The notes beneath the pieces are model-generated. The model was not told where the DNA came from. It saw nothing but the letters and a program-made list of their open reading frames with translations, and searched no databases. Below are positions 1-12,979 of a stretch of DNA of 64,000 nucleotides, piece by piece. The stretch is taken from the NCBI GenBank assembly GCA_907164885.2, contig OU015497.1, positions 68,779,480 through 68,843,479 of the forward strand, in the 5' to 3' direction. The DNA is from Dolomedes plantarius. Taxonomy: Eukaryota; Arthropoda; Arachnida; Araneae; Dolomedidae. The position numbers and the translations under genes are program-made. The first letter of the stretch is position 1, and the number at the start of each line of letters is the position of its first letter.

Positions 1-379
1 TAAAAAAACGTTATTTGTGAGCCGCAAGGTAATACAGCTCCAGCTAGAGCTCGCATTAATCACTATTTAGTTTTATTTGTGACACCTAGCAGCCAGTGAC
101 ATTTTTAAAAGAATTCATTTCCTGCTTAGGATTCACTCTCTTTGTAAATGAAAATAAGTGACGGAACCTAGGTTTGTGTTCGTGCCAGCAATATAAAGGG
201 GAAAAGAAACGTCTCTATTATTATTTTACTGTGGTTTTTAAAAGTCCATTTACTTTCATGTACACACATAATGAACGAGTAGGTACTAGAGATTGCTGAT
301 TTTAATGTTTGAAAAACTTTAATACTTTTCGACTTTGTAGTGAAAAGCATTGCATAACTTATTGATAAGATTCAATTTA
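1..379. other. non-coding, nothing recognised
   Basis: AT-rich sequence with no recognisable exon, RNA gene or repeat. The single short open frame on the minus strand has no family resemblance and ordinary non-coding composition. Confidence 0.5.
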
Positions 380-1250
380 CACTAGTGGCCAAAATTGTGG
401 AATCCTATTAGAAAATGTGGGATTTTGAAGTTTAACAGAATATAATCTATTTTAGTATTATGCTAAAAGCATACACCAATACATTGGAAATTTAATTTAG
501 AATATAATACAATGCATTTATAAAAAAAATTGCATTTTGAAAACAGTTATGCTTATTTAACTGTAATTAAGTAAATTTCTTAGTTTCTCATAATTTCCGT
601 TAGTAATTTGTTTGCAAGCATTCTACTGGAATTACACTCATACAGCCACGTTTGATGGAGTGAACCAATGATTTTAGTTCATCATACATTATAATATCCT
701 ACCACGATTGTATAATTGCTTCTTTTATTAGCGCTTTATTGTGTAGTTTCTTCTTATTAGCAATCTTGTCCAGTTTTCTCCAAAGGGTTTTGATCGGATA
801 AACGTCAGGTCTATTTCCTGGCCATTTTAGAAATGGAATAGCATTTTCTAGAACCATATTTACACCGAAGAGAAACATATTGAGACGCAGAGTCCTAAGG
901 GTTTGACCTTGAAAGTATCATTATCACGGAAGAGGTTATGTGCTGACGGTATTAATTTTGACGGTAATACATACTTGATGCATTTTCTACTATGTCACGT
1001 ATCACAGAAATTTGGCCCGTACCTTTTACTGTCATACATCCCTACAGCTTGACACTAACTGGATGCTTCATAAATTTGTGTTGTGTACTCAATTAGAAAA
1101 TCTTCAAAAGTTCTTTTTCTGACATATTTAATTCTATTGTTACCAACTCTGGAGATCATGCTTTTGTCAATCCAGAGGACCCTGTTCTATTGTTATTCTG
1201 TCCAATTAATATGTTTTTAATCTCATTCTAATGTGCTCTATCTTTTGTTT
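380..1250 (-). pseudogene. decayed Tc1-like transposon with transposase relic
   Basis: A Tc1-type terminus, CACTAGTGGCCAAAATTGTG, begins at 380 next to a TA dinucleotide. Reading the minus strand from about 830 to 768 gives WPGNRPDVYPIKTLW, the degraded form of the Tc1 signature W-P-x-x-S-P-D-x-N-P-I-E-N-L-W around the last catalytic residues; the final acidic residue is K here. Further upstream on the minus strand (about 1040-960) GCMTVKGTGQ resembles the conserved VWGCMxxKGxG block. Several stops and frameshifts interrupt the frame. The opposite terminal repeat was not found, so the 5' limit near 1250 is approximate. Tc1 elements move by DDE cut-and-paste at TA sites; this copy is dead. Confidence 0.75.
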
Positions 1251-4200
1251 TTAAAGATAAAACGGCATCTTCCTTGGAATTCTAGAGCTTAACCTAAAAT
1301 TTGGAAGTCTGCGTCGTATAGTCCTGACACTTATGTTTACTCCAATACACGTAAATCGTTTTAAATTGTCTCAGGCAATATTCTTCTATCCCCCGAAACA
1401 CACTCGAACAGCGTGATGTTCTTATTATCTCTCTCTGCATATCTCTCCTTTCTCGCTCTCCGTGGGTGAGTTCTTTCCCTCCCACGCTTGAACTCCTCGT
1501 TGGGGTCTAGGGGTTGAGACGCAGCTGTGTCCAAGGGGATCGCAAGCCACGCCCTTCTAAGTAGTGGTTCCATATAATGCTGGGGAATTTAGTGACGTTA
1601 CAGCCTCCATACCAAGAAAATGAAGTGGCTCCAAAGCGAATTAAATTTGGCGAATGAAAGAGTAGGAGATTAGTTTGAGATAATCACGGTACGGTGCAGA
1701 GTATAAAGAGCCATTAAAACATTAGGATATTTGCTTTATTCCCAGTATAGTCTATAAAATTTTAATGCAGGAGAAAAATATAAATGAAAAAAATGTGTCT
1801 ATAGATATCTTCATAAAAAGACGAACTGACATTAAGGGTCGGCATCAGCGATACCGTGTGCTGAGTGGTAGTGTTGATTTTTTGAGAAAAAATAAATAAA
1901 TATTTAATTTTTAAAAAATAATTAATATGGAGCTATATAAGGAGGAATATTGAATATAACACTTCCTGCAACTAACGCAAGGTATTCTGCTGAATTTAGT
2001 TGTTTTTACATCGCCCTCTAGTGTCGAAAACCAGTTTCCCAATCATGGACTTTGTCCATGGAGGATTTATTTAAATATATCTAAATAGATGATCTAATAA
2101 AAGGTAAATATTCAGGAATCGTACCTTTCAAAAGATTAAATTCTTTTGTAGCTTTTAAATTTTCTGTCGTGAAATTAAAACTATTAATTCAAAGTACCTA
2201 ACATTAAGTTTTTCCCAACTGCATTAAAGCGTATAACGAAGTATTGTAAATAAAATTTCAGAGTAAGCTACTAACCTCTTTTATCTTCCTTCTGGATCCC
2301 CAAGAAAAGAACGTACGATTATACGGTTTCTAATTCATTGCAAGCACATTTTGTTCCCACTTGATTTTCTAACAATGCATTGTAATAGCTTAAATCAATC
2401 TGATACTTGAGGCCTGCCCACTCTTCACTACATTTGACGATTATTGAATAACTCCAGATTTTGTCTGGTTTCTTAAATCAATTAGACGTCTTTTTCACTT
2501 CAGTACTTTGTTTGACGACTTGTTGCTTCATGATTTAAAACAACATATTGAGTTTCTCGCTGTATTTTTTTGTTTCATGTTGCTCGATTTGCGAGAGGCA
2601 TTCACTATCGTAATTGTTCTGATTTGACCCTTTACTGATAGATGAAAGCTTTGACAAAAAATTCCCTGTAATAGCTGTTGGGCAGATAGCTTAAAAGTGG
2701 GTTAGATACGAATATCAATTATATCGATAACTCAAAAATGTCGCGAAATATACTCTTATAAAAAAATTGTTAGATATCGTCAAAATATATTCCATAATTC
2801 GATTCAAACTTTCTCTTCCCTCGGTGTTTATCATTTGAAACAAAAGGAATACGTGCTGAACGCTATTTGTGAAATTTAGAAATTTTCTTCGAGCAATGCA
2901 CAATGCATTACGTCCTACTATATCATATTACTCAGCATTATTGTTTGAAAGGGAACAGTATCCTTCAATGGAGCTAAAATGAAATAGTTGAAATTTAATT
3001 TTTTTGGTGTCAACTAACTCTTTTCACATAACAGTAGCATAATTGCATACCTCAGGGAATCTTTATTGCTGATTGAACTGAGATTTATTGATGTAATTAT
3101 TAATATTTATCTCTGATTTTTAATATAAAATAGGCTTATAACGCTCTGTTATAGTAAAACGAAACCCTTTTATGAGCATGGAAATTAAGCAAAACTAGAC
3201 ACTGTATTTGTTCCTGGCAGTTACGAAGATATTTTCTCATTCATTTTAACTGCCTTTTAAACAGCATAAAATTAGTGAAATTTCCCTTTAGTTCCAAGTA
3301 TTATATTTTGATTGACTGCTTTTATTACGTTTGATTACGAAACTGTGAATATTTTAGACAGCTTCGTCTTTAAATTTGCTTTTGAAAAAAATAAAAATCT
3401 CCGTATAGGGAGATGATAATTTAAGTTTATATAGCAGAAGTATTGAACACTTTATGGAATGTTTGTTGCTTTGGAGAACGTTAACAGCAGTAAGTATGTA
3501 GATTCAGAAATTGCTATACTGATACTATATTTTTTATAGTGTTGCAGATTTGACAAAACTTTTAAAACATGATTAAATTCTTTTTTTTCATTTCCTTAGC
3601 AATACAGCATTCTTTCGTTTAAATTTTAGTGTTTTAGTGATCTTGAAATATTGAAAGTCTGCGCAAATTGTAGTAACAAGTTCCGTAGAAAATAAGGTTT
3701 ATTGCTATTCTTACTCTAATTCCATTAGTCAATATTATGGGTTTTTATTATTCCTCTATAATCCAACAAACTTCATTCGACCTGAAGAAAAGTAAAGTAA
3801 AAGTGGCACATTAAAATTCAGCAATGCACTCTATAAAAGTAAATTCAAGTTCTCTGTACATGTAGCTAGCCCAAACAGCAAATTACATTCCTTGCAGTAT
3901 AAATAAAAATATTTATTTCATTTAACAAAAATGAACTATTAAGAGCCAATGTCTAGAAGCAGTATCTTATTTCAGTAAAGAGCAAAAAATTATTGCAACT
4001 CACCTAGACTATATATGAAAATTCAGAGATGAAAAATATAGCGAATTGTACTAGATTATAAGATATACATTGACTTGGAGCTTACATGTATAGACACACT
4101 GACTTTAATATTAAATGTTTCACCCCTCTACTCTATTTTACACTAAGCCTTTATATTGAAATGCTGGCTTAATTGCCTTCAGTGGTTCCATTGACTGAGT

Positions 4201-4363
4201 GGGAATTTAGCAAGTCGAGATTCCTTTTGCATAGATCGCTTAATGAAACAAACTCATTTGCACTGCGCACCATATTCCTATATAAGTACCTTACATTGTA
4301 TTTGCATTGTATATCAGAATCTGGCTTTGAAGTCTACAGTAATCCGAGGTTAGTGTAAAGGGT
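1251..4363. other. non-coding, AT-rich, with one less AT-rich patch
   Basis: No gene recognised. Around 1400-1590 the base composition is clearly less AT-rich than the neighbourhood, and overlapping minus-strand frames of 63 and 70 codons arise there; neither resembles a known family. It may be a repeat or a regulatory stretch. The rest shows nothing beyond simple A/T runs. Confidence 0.4.
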
Positions 4364-5195
4364 TTATTGGTGATAGTAATATTTGGAAATCAAGTAAGTG
4401 AATTCAAAAATAAGAAGTTTTGCAGTCAGAAAATAATATAGATGCAATGTCTCAAAAGTTGTATACATAAAAAAAAATGATTAGGGCAAAATAGTTCTGT
4501 TTGTTACAATGAAAACTCATTAAATACATCGATAATCTCTAAATTGAATAAAAGTTAGACATTGGATTTATTGGTGGCAGTGATATTTGGGAATCAAATA
4601 AGTGAATTCAAAAATAAGAAGTTTAGCAGTAAGAAAATAATTTAGATGCAATGTCTCAAAAGTTGTATATATAAAAAAATAATGATTACGGCAAAATAGT
4701 TAAGTTTCTTAAAATGAAAAAAAAGCAACATTAAATACATCGATAATATCTAAATTAAAATAAAGTTAGACATTGGATTTACTAGTGACAGTAATATTTG
4801 GGATTCAAATAAGGGAATTCAAAAATAAGAAGTTTAGCAGTCGGAAAATAATAAAGATGTAAGGACTGAAAAGTTTCATATATGAAAAAAATTATTAGTG
4901 CAAAATATTTGTTTGTTAAAATGAAAAAAAAAAGATTAAATATACCGATAAGCTCCCAAATAAAAATAAAGTTAGATATTAGATTTATTGGCGACAGTAT
5001 TATTTGGCAATCAAGTAAGAGAATTAAAAAAATAAGAAGTTTAGCTGTCAGATAATACTATAGATGCAATGTCTCAAATGTTGTATACATGAAAAAAATT
5101 ATTAGAGCAAAGTCTTTATGCTTTCTAAAATGAAAAAAAAACATTAAATATATTGATAAAATCTAAATTAAAATGAAATTAGACATTCAGTGAAA
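4364..5195. repeat. tandem repeat, about 4 units of 204-211 bp
   Basis: The phrase TTATTGGTG...ATATTTGG recurs at 4364, 4568, 4779 (as TTACTAGTG) and 4985 (as TTATTGGCG). Each is followed by the same blocks: AAAAATAAGAAGTTT, GATGCAATGTCTC, GTTGTATACAT and CATCGATAA. Units differ by scattered substitutions and small A-run indels, so the array is not young. No coding capacity. Confidence 0.85.
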
Positions 5196-6300
5196 TTGAG
5201 TAAATTTAATGAGATTTTTTTAAAACCTTTACGTTTTATCCCAAATGTTTCTTTGTTAAGCATAGTTTATACTTGCGCATTTAGATTTTACGATTACATA
5301 AACAAATTGAATTATCTAAATTAAAAAGTTAGTAAATATAAATAGCAAATTAATAAAAATAGGTTTCAATAGATTATTACATTTTTGAAAAAAAATCACA
5401 TATATGTATTACTGTAAAATTACTGTACTTGATTACTGTGGTTGAAATTACTGTACCTGCAGTATATTACACCTAATATTTTTTTAGAAGTAAGCTAAAA
5501 ATTATATTTGGTCACTCATATAAAGTTTTTGAAACATTAAAAATAAAATTTATTTATATCTACAAATTTAAATTTTATATAAAAATCTTATTTCTAAAAT
5601 TTCTAGTAAAATAATCATTTCAATAATTTATTTTCGCAAAATGTCTGAATGAAATGTTTTATAGTCGGCAGTTTAGATTAAAAAACAATAAATCACAATT
5701 TATTCTGACAACGAAGTTTCTTTCCAGTTCGGTTGTAATAATGTTAGTAGTATATGGTTATAAATATCATTAATATTTTGAAAAAGTACCAGGTTTTACG
5801 CTCTTAAAATTGCAGTCATTAAGCTTCAAGCCAATTATCTTAAAATTAATGTTTTTTTTCACTAAGACTACTCTAGAGGAATATTTTAATTATTTTCATA
5901 TTTATTTCGTGAATAATTGGGAATTCGATAAAAAATTAATGACATTTAATGGCATTCGTTTTTCATTTTCAAATTAAGTGAAAGTTAATGCATTATTCTT
6001 TTTAATTGCATTATTCCTTTATTAAAAAAAGTTAATAAAAAAATTTACTCTTTCACGATAAAACTATATTTCAGTTCCTTTTTGAGCGTATGTTTTACCA
6101 GGAATTTTCTTGTTAAAAATTCATAATTAAGATGTACTATTAATAAAGCATAGTATTAAAAATTATTTTTATGTCAGTGTAAGCTGGTATTAACATTTTA
6201 CATGTGTTGAAATATTTTCTTTTCAATACAGTATTTCTTTAAAAGCAATTAACTAAAGGCTCAATTGCAACATTTTGCATTAAACTTGCAGATTTTTATA
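5196..6300. other. non-coding, AT-rich
   Basis: No gene, RNA or repeat structure recognised; long A/T runs only. Confidence 0.4.
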
Positions 6301-6896
6301 CAGTGTGTCCGGAAAATAATATTGGGTATTTAAATGGTTATAGCTTCTGAACAAAATATTGTAGGCACATGAAATATACGTCAAATTGAAGACAAGATAT
6401 CCAAGCTTCTTATATGTTCAGTAGACTACGATGTGTACTCCCTTAGTTACCCTACAGACGTCAAGACGATGTTCAGTCTCTTCCTAAAACAGCTTCAGGG
6501 ATTCTTTCTTTTAAATGGTCCATATTTTGAACTTGAATGGAATACACTTGTTTTCTTAAATAACCCCAAAAAGGAAATCTCTCGGGGTAAGGTCTGAAGA
6601 CAGTGGAGTCCAGGAAATCCACCTTTCTCGTCAGACCTATCGCTGAGGAAAAGTTTTGTTAAGAAATTCCCGAATGATTGAGGCAAAATGTGGAGAAGCT
6701 CTGTCTAACTGGAAAATCGAATTCTACGGAATTTTCCGCCTCTAGGCTTGGAGTCTGTTCGAGTCTGCATGTTAGCTTTCGCACAAAAAAGCTTGGAGTG
6801 TTTCTCTTTCATTTAACATATGACTCATGTCTGCATCATGATTTCTTCCATAGCTAAAACCATTTGAAACGCCACTATTAATTTACGGACATACTG
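6301..6896 (-). pseudogene. deleted DDE (Tc/mariner-superfamily) transposon relic
   Basis: Imperfect terminal inverted repeats CAGTGTGTCCGGAAAAT (from 6301) and, on the other strand, CAGTATGTCCGTAAATTA (from 6896) sit beside TA. Inside, on the minus strand around 6600-6490, two overlapping frames together read SDLTPRDFLF then WGYLRKQVYSI followed by HLKERIPEAVL. This matches the C-terminal part of DDE-superfamily endonucleases with the S-P-D-L-T-P-x-D-F-F-L-W-G pattern. Only the C-terminal piece remains and a frameshift crosses it. At 596 bp the element is too short for a full transposase, so it is a non-autonomous deletion derivative. Confidence 0.7.
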
Positions 6897-7077
6897 TACA
6901 TAATGAAAGACATTTTACTACATATTTAAGAAATCATACTGAAAATATAAATATATTAAACATTGAGCCGGATGGTGATAACATAAACACCGGAATTTTA
7001 GATTGAAATAAGCGTATTAATAAACGTATTCATAACATGTTGAACATAATAAAAAAATTCTAAAAAGAAAATATAAA

Positions 7078-7080
<3 letters not shown>

Positions 7081-7145
<65 letters not shown>
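7081..7145. repeat. (TA)n microsatellite
   Basis: About 32 uninterrupted AT dinucleotides. The minus-strand frame through it is poly-(Ile-Tyr) and is an artefact. Confidence 0.97.
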
Positions 7146-7146
<1 letters not shown>

Positions 7147-10100
7147 TCTTTTCACGTATAGACTGATACTGAGTTGTGATTGTCAACACGCAATTCAGTA
7201 ACGGAAAATAGTATTCATGACTTCTTAATTTGAAGAGTATGCATGGTAAAACAAATATCCATGCACAGTGGTAAATTTTGCCTGGAAGCAGTTTTTTTCT
7301 TCTAACTGTGGCATACAGTTTTCGGTTTCTTATATTTCATATACCTGAAGATGTTGCTGGTGGAGGGTAATAATTTTTATTCAGAGTATATTTTCATAAA
7401 TTATTTCCATTTCCAATGTCAAAAATGAAAAAAAAAATAATTTAAAAACACAGAAAGTAAAAAAAATAATCATTCTTTCAAAAAAATTTTTTTTTCTCCC
7501 TACCACTAAATTGTCGCAAGAAATGTGAATAAGAAAACCCAGGTGCTTTTTCATAACCGAGAAAATGTTTTCCATGATTTTCTTAACAGCTTTCTTCTGA
7601 GAGAAAGTTTTTTTTTGAAAAAAAAAAGTAAGCATGAGTTTCACTTTAAATCAACTGAGCGGTGAAGAGTATTTGAAATAAAATCTTACGAGGCAGTTTA
7701 ACAAAGGAAACAAAACTTTGACATGAAAGGAAAAGGTCATATTTCTCGAAAGAAATGGTTCGTGTATTTAAAGCTAAAAATTCTCGAAATGCGGTGGGAT
7801 TAATCAACTAAGTTTAAAGAAAATGTTAATTATAAAAAAAAGAGGAATGACAAGTGGCAAAACTAATGAGTTTCAGAGAGTGATTGTCGTTCTCTAAACT
7901 GAAATGCTGGTGTATATGTGTGAATGTTAAAAATAATGAAGAATGTGACTTTAAAACTTAAGTTTACAAGCATATGTAGACTGTTCGTTTAAAGAATTGT
8001 AAATACAAAAAAGTTAGACTTGGATTAAGTATTATATTATAACTTATTACCTAATATCTAAAAAAGGTATTATATGAAGAATTTTATTTCAATTTGTTTT
8101 TAATAAAGGCAGTTTATGCTGAAGTAATGTATCGTAGTACTCGGGCTTTAAATTCCCATATTGTATGAGTTTAAACGCAGTAACTATACAAAGCTTAAAA
8201 TTTCCTTTTTTCGACACCTTAGCAATGCACATCGGTATGACAACACTCCTATTTTGCAGTCCAAGTAACAAGCAGTAAATCTGTAAAATATAAATATTAA
8301 TATCTGAATTCACAGAAAACATTCTTCCTCACTTTCAATTATATCCGATACACCGTAGAAGAGGGCTAGGAAATGCTCTCGTAATACACTCGAAAACATT
8401 TGGACGTCGAATTTTCTACTTTGGACATTTCAATAGAGCTTACTGTGTCCTAAAATTTAAAAAAAATCTAAAGTCAAATATCTACACAAATAGCATAGCA
8501 AATGTTTTGTTTTCATTTTTATTTTTTCTTCTTTTGTGAATACATGTGGTAGGAGAAAAATTTAAATGATCGCGTAACAAGGAATTCATAGTTATATATT
8601 TTCTACGCCTTGAGTTTATAATAATTTTTATGCTGCTCCACTATGAATATGCAAGCGTACGTTACATACATGTATGTATGTATGTATATATATATATATA
8701 TATATATATTAGTTATGCTGAAAGAAATTTTTAAGTCCCTAACGTTATAACATTCACTCCCTAACTTGATTTGACCGATTAATTTCTAAATTTTTTAACA
8801 ACTGTTAAACTATCCGTAATATTTATATCTACCCTCAAGAGCATTCCCATCTAGAGCTAAAATTAACCACAGAAATTAGTTAGAAAACCAACTCAAAATA
8901 TAAAAACCAACCCAACTATAACAACTAACCCAAAAATTGATAGTTTTTCTCATTAGAGTTTGCTAAAAAGCTGACGACAGGAGATTTCATTTTTAAAAGT
9001 GGGGATATTTTCTGAGGCATAGTTGCTTTTTTATGTTTACCTCTGCAGACAGACCATGGTAGTCCCTAGTGGAGGGTCGGACTCAAGCCGCGCTCTACCA
9101 GAATGACGAAATAGATATTTGTTAAATATAGGAACTGTATCTGTTATTGAATTTGGAGCACTCGTGCCTACGACTACACCACTACAAATTTAAGATGTGC
9201 TTCAAGCTTTAATTTTTGGCCCATAAAAAATACATTTAATCATTTTAAATTATGTTAATGTTGTATGCAATATCAATAACATAACAAAAAAGTAATCTTA
9301 ACACCTTAATGGAAAATACATTTGTTTAAGTTTTTAAGTTGCTTGCAACAGTCAACAGGTTTGTTCTGCTATATAGAAGCAAAACAAAAATAGTTTGCAA
9401 CACCCGAAATTGTATAGAGACAAATAATACAACTAATGAATTTCCATTTCAAAAAGTTTTACATAGAAGGCCAATCAACGCAGAAATGAATATGTATCCA
9501 GTTTAGAAATGGAAAAGTTTCCTATTTCCTTCTTTGTGAAGGTTATCTTAGAGAAAATAATTATGTGTTATTTCACATGTAATTAATTTATTGAAAAGAA
9601 TGCACTTTGTTTATAAATATGGAACATTCCTTCATAGCATGAATCGGAATTAGACTCTTGACAAAAGTCTGAAATTTACTCAATAAATGATATTTCATTC
9701 TGCAGTGTGTAACATTTATACTTTGATACATATTTAATGTAAATGCTTTTTGACAAAAAAATAAATGTTTGTCGAAGATATTACTATATCATATATGGTA
9801 ATTTTCTGCGTCAAACTAACTTTTTCAAATGCACTTTGTTATGAAATGTAAATGTAAAAACAGATTCCATGCATTCACTTACAGCGGTATTCACCTTTAT
9901 TTCTATTATATACTTTAAATATAATTACGATACCCCTGGCATATTTATGGGTGCATTAAACTTTGGTGAAGAGCCGAATGAATTTCATGAATATTGAGAA
10001 ATTCAAGATGACGTATGGGCTAAAGATTGCAGCAATAAGCCGTTAGTATTATCTATAACTTGCAGGCTCAGTAGCTTATAAATCACAACGGACACCTGAT

Positions 10101-10619
10101 TTTGGCATAACACCATTGAGTTAAATATTTAATATCTCATACCGCATGTTGCTTCCAAACGAATTTCGAAATCTCGTAGCATTGCATTTTAAAGTACCAT
10201 TTATGATAAATTCCTTTTTTATTCTGCGTGCTTTTCTTTCATTCTTATGATGTATGCTTTACATTTGCGTAAAATAAATTTCCTATGCGTCTAGAAGTAA
10301 AGCAAAATAAGCAATTATGTTTCTTTATGATATCAGACTAATATTTGCGGCCAAATCCAATGATTCCTTGGGGAAAAAATAGTCAGTGAATATATACCTA
10401 TCTTGAAAGGCAAACACTATTTGAAAAAGTCTTTTATCTACACTTTTGTATTAAATTTTTTCTCTACGTGTCAGAATAAAATTTCAAAAGACATTAGGAT
10501 TTTTTATTTATCTATATATCCAATTCTTCAAAGTTTGTTTAAAATGTATTCATATTAAGTGCTAATAATAATTTATGTTACTTAATTAAATATTTGTATT
10601 AGCAGAATGTACATGGGTA
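7146..10619. other. non-coding, AT-rich
   Basis: No gene recognised. Minus-strand frames of 87 codons (7381-7644) and 77 codons (8089-8322) lack any family signature; the first is Lys/Phe-rich, as expected from A/T runs. A short (TATG)/(TA) microsatellite lies at 8671-8709. Confidence 0.4.
8671..8709. repeat. (TGTA)n/(TA)n microsatellite
   Basis: TGTATGTATGTATG grades into about 12 TA units. Confidence 0.9.
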
Positions 10620-10700
10620 TTTAACCCTTAACCGGGGGCGCCAATTTTTTGGACAAACGTGGCACAAAGTGCTACGTCTCTTTCAACCATGATTATTTCT
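10620..10700 (-). mobile_element. terminus of a piggyBac-like element
   Basis: TTAA at 10620-10623, the piggyBac target site, is followed by CCCTTAACCGGGGGCGCC, a C-rich terminus of piggyBac type. A subterminal imperfect palindrome ACGTGGCAC-AAA-GTGCTACGT (about 10658-10678) follows. It lies directly downstream of the C-terminal transposase relic on the minus strand, which supports it as that element's 3' end. The other end was not found. Confidence 0.7.
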
Positions 10701-10747
10701 TTTGTAATAAACAATTTTTTTCAAATTGGAAATTATGATCATGCGTT

Positions 10748-11050
10748 TTATGACAAGATATAAAATGTTAATAATACTGAGATATATTTATAATTAAAGG
10801 CCAAAGATTGCAGATACAATCGCCTTATTTCCAAACTGTCCGGTTTATTAGATCTAAGGACACTTTGCGGATTGATTCGTATTATATCCCAAAACCTAAA
10901 AAAACAATGAGACTGTCCATCTCCGGATATGCGGAATAAAGTGCAATAGCTGCACATTTGATCGACTACATCAACTCCTGCTTTTGTCGTATTGTAATCC
11001 AGTATAATCACTGGTTTACCACGGTTAAATCACGACATACAACGAAGGAA
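10748..11050 (-). pseudogene. piggyBac-like transposase, C-terminal fragment
   Basis: The minus strand reads NRGKPVIILDYNTTKAGVDV continuing into VDQMC, then an R/W-rich stretch and FFRFWDIIRIN. G-V-D-x-x-D-Q-M-C carries the last catalytic Asp region of the piggyBac DDE domain (DDE_Tnp_1_7). The remnant keeps about 100 codons of a protein that is usually near 550-600 residues; the N-terminal and central catalytic parts are gone. Upstream sequence to about 11230 shows no continuation. piggyBac transposases cut and paste at TTAA, so a relic here fits the TTAA-flanked MITEs elsewhere in the window, although terminal sequences differ. Confidence 0.85.
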
Positions 11051-11274
11051 GAGGAATAGAAGGGTCAGAAAGTCACACCTGCATTAGAAAGGGTGTAGCT
11101 ATAATTAGAAACTGCTTAGATCATTCCAACCGTACATGTAAAAACAAGCCATTCAAAATTACTAAAATGTTGCAATTTGCACACAGTTGCGCCTGCTGAA
11201 GGGCCCGCTGATTGTAAACTAGCTGACCGATATTTTACTCGGGAAAAATGGTGGTAGTTTTGCAAACATATACA

Positions 11275-11335
11275 GTGATGCGTCGATAATTCGGAGCGCC
11301 AAAAATCCGAACTGTCTAACCAGGAAAAAAAAATT
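11275..11335 (+). mobile_element. possible pogo/Tigger-like terminus, isolated
   Basis: CAGTGATGCGTCGATAATTC followed by GGAGCGCCAAAAATCCGAAC resembles pogo/Tigger terminal repeats (CAG...TCGATAATCCG type). No matching inverted end or transposase was found in the next kilobase, so this is a fragment at most. Confidence 0.3.
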
Positions 11336-12979
11336 GGAGAGGTGGTTTACCATTTGGAAGTTAAGAAACATCAATTATCGCATTTTAAAATGCCATATAT
11401 GAATATTTACGTTGATATATATATTAATGCACAATTGTACATCTTGATAAGCAGGGATAGTTCAGAATGAAAATTCTGTATCTAGCAAAATAATCCCCAT
11501 AAAAATATTAGGTTAATAATATTTGATTATTTTATTTCTATGTCATTTTTGGTTTAAGCTAAGACAAATATACTTGTTTTGAGAATTTTATGCTATGTAT
11601 CTTCTAAGTATCTTACACTAATCATTAGTTTTAGTCAGAAGATTGATTTAACCATAGATCCAGGCCCATGGGGATGCTTTAACCTTTTCTTTTAATCATA
11701 CTAATGCTTTTGAGTGGCTTAAAATATATTTAATGAAATTTGAATATATTTTTGTGTGTTTCTGTAAAATGTGAATTAAATATTTTTCTGCTACAATAAA
11801 ACATTTTTTTTCAGGAAAATATCTTATTCATTCAATTCTAATTTTAATAATTCGGGTTACAGAAAAAATGTACATTATCAAACTCTCATATATAAATGGC
11901 AACAACCATATTAAAACATTGAACATGTAATGAACTAATTAGTAGACATATAATTATATAACCGGAGTTTAAATATTATGTTATTATAAATTAAAAATTC
12001 CTACTTCTCCGTTTTTATAGCATCCAGAAAAAAGAAAAAAAATCTTCAATGTAAAACTTGGCATAAGTTAGCAAGAAAACATATTTAATCAACATTCTGC
12101 TTAAAAAAAAAACTTCGAAAAAAAAAGTTTTTTTTCAAAAGAAAGAAAGTATCTTTTGTCTGCGCGGATATTTAGTAATTAATACACTGTTGAAATGGTT
12201 TAATAACTAACCGGCCACTTTTTCTCAAAACAAAAATATTTCTTTTACATAAAATCCACATGGATACTTACGATTCAAACCTCGACCTATTTTGCTTTAG
12301 CCAATTGATGATTATTCCATTACTAACATATACTAAAAAAATTATATTTAACCATATCCATAACATGAAAGAAAATGAGACCACATTGACACACAATTTT
12401 TAATACTTATAATTAAATTCACTATACCAGTAAACAAAACGGTACTTTTTTTTTTTCTTTTGACGTCATGGTCAGATCGTTGAACTAGTACTATGCTATT
12501 TCTTGATATTTACCCGAAAAAATCTCCATACATTTCATTATTTACTTACATTTGTATAAGATAGACCAAACACTGACATACTCCTCGTGAAACGGATAAA
12601 AAAAGGAAAATAAAACCCTAGAGAATAATTTAATTTATGATACGCTGTGCTAGTTTTGAACGAGCGTAAAAAATGAACCCGGAAATATTACAGTTGCTGT
12701 GATATTAGATTTGCTAAATTGAATTATTACTTACATAAATTTCGATAAAGCTTTCCTGATATATGAGATAAGTGTTTTTACGCATTTTTGGAATTATTAA
12801 GTCGCTTGGACATATCCTCACAACGTTAGGCATTAAATTTTAAAAGTATACCAAATGTATGGCAGGGAAATTTTTTTCGAATTATTATTTTATTATTCCG
12901 TCGTGAGTCTTATCTTTCTTCTCGTTCTGAGAAAAATAACACCCTGAAGAAACGCAGAAGTGGTTAAGAATAAATTTGC
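11336..12979. other. non-coding, AT-rich
   Basis: No gene, RNA or clear repeat recognised; homopolymer A/T runs around 12100-12150. Confidence 0.4.

Noticed and set aside
1361..1573. A 70-codon minus-strand frame with Arg/Glu-rich sequence
   Set aside because: Composition patch only; no domain, no splice context and an overlapping frame of similar length.
9040..9110. A tRNA-like stretch on the minus strand (TGGTAGAGCGCGGC followed by GAGTCCGAC)
   Set aside because: The putative A and B boxes are too close together and no tRNA cloverleaf or SINE body is recognisable.
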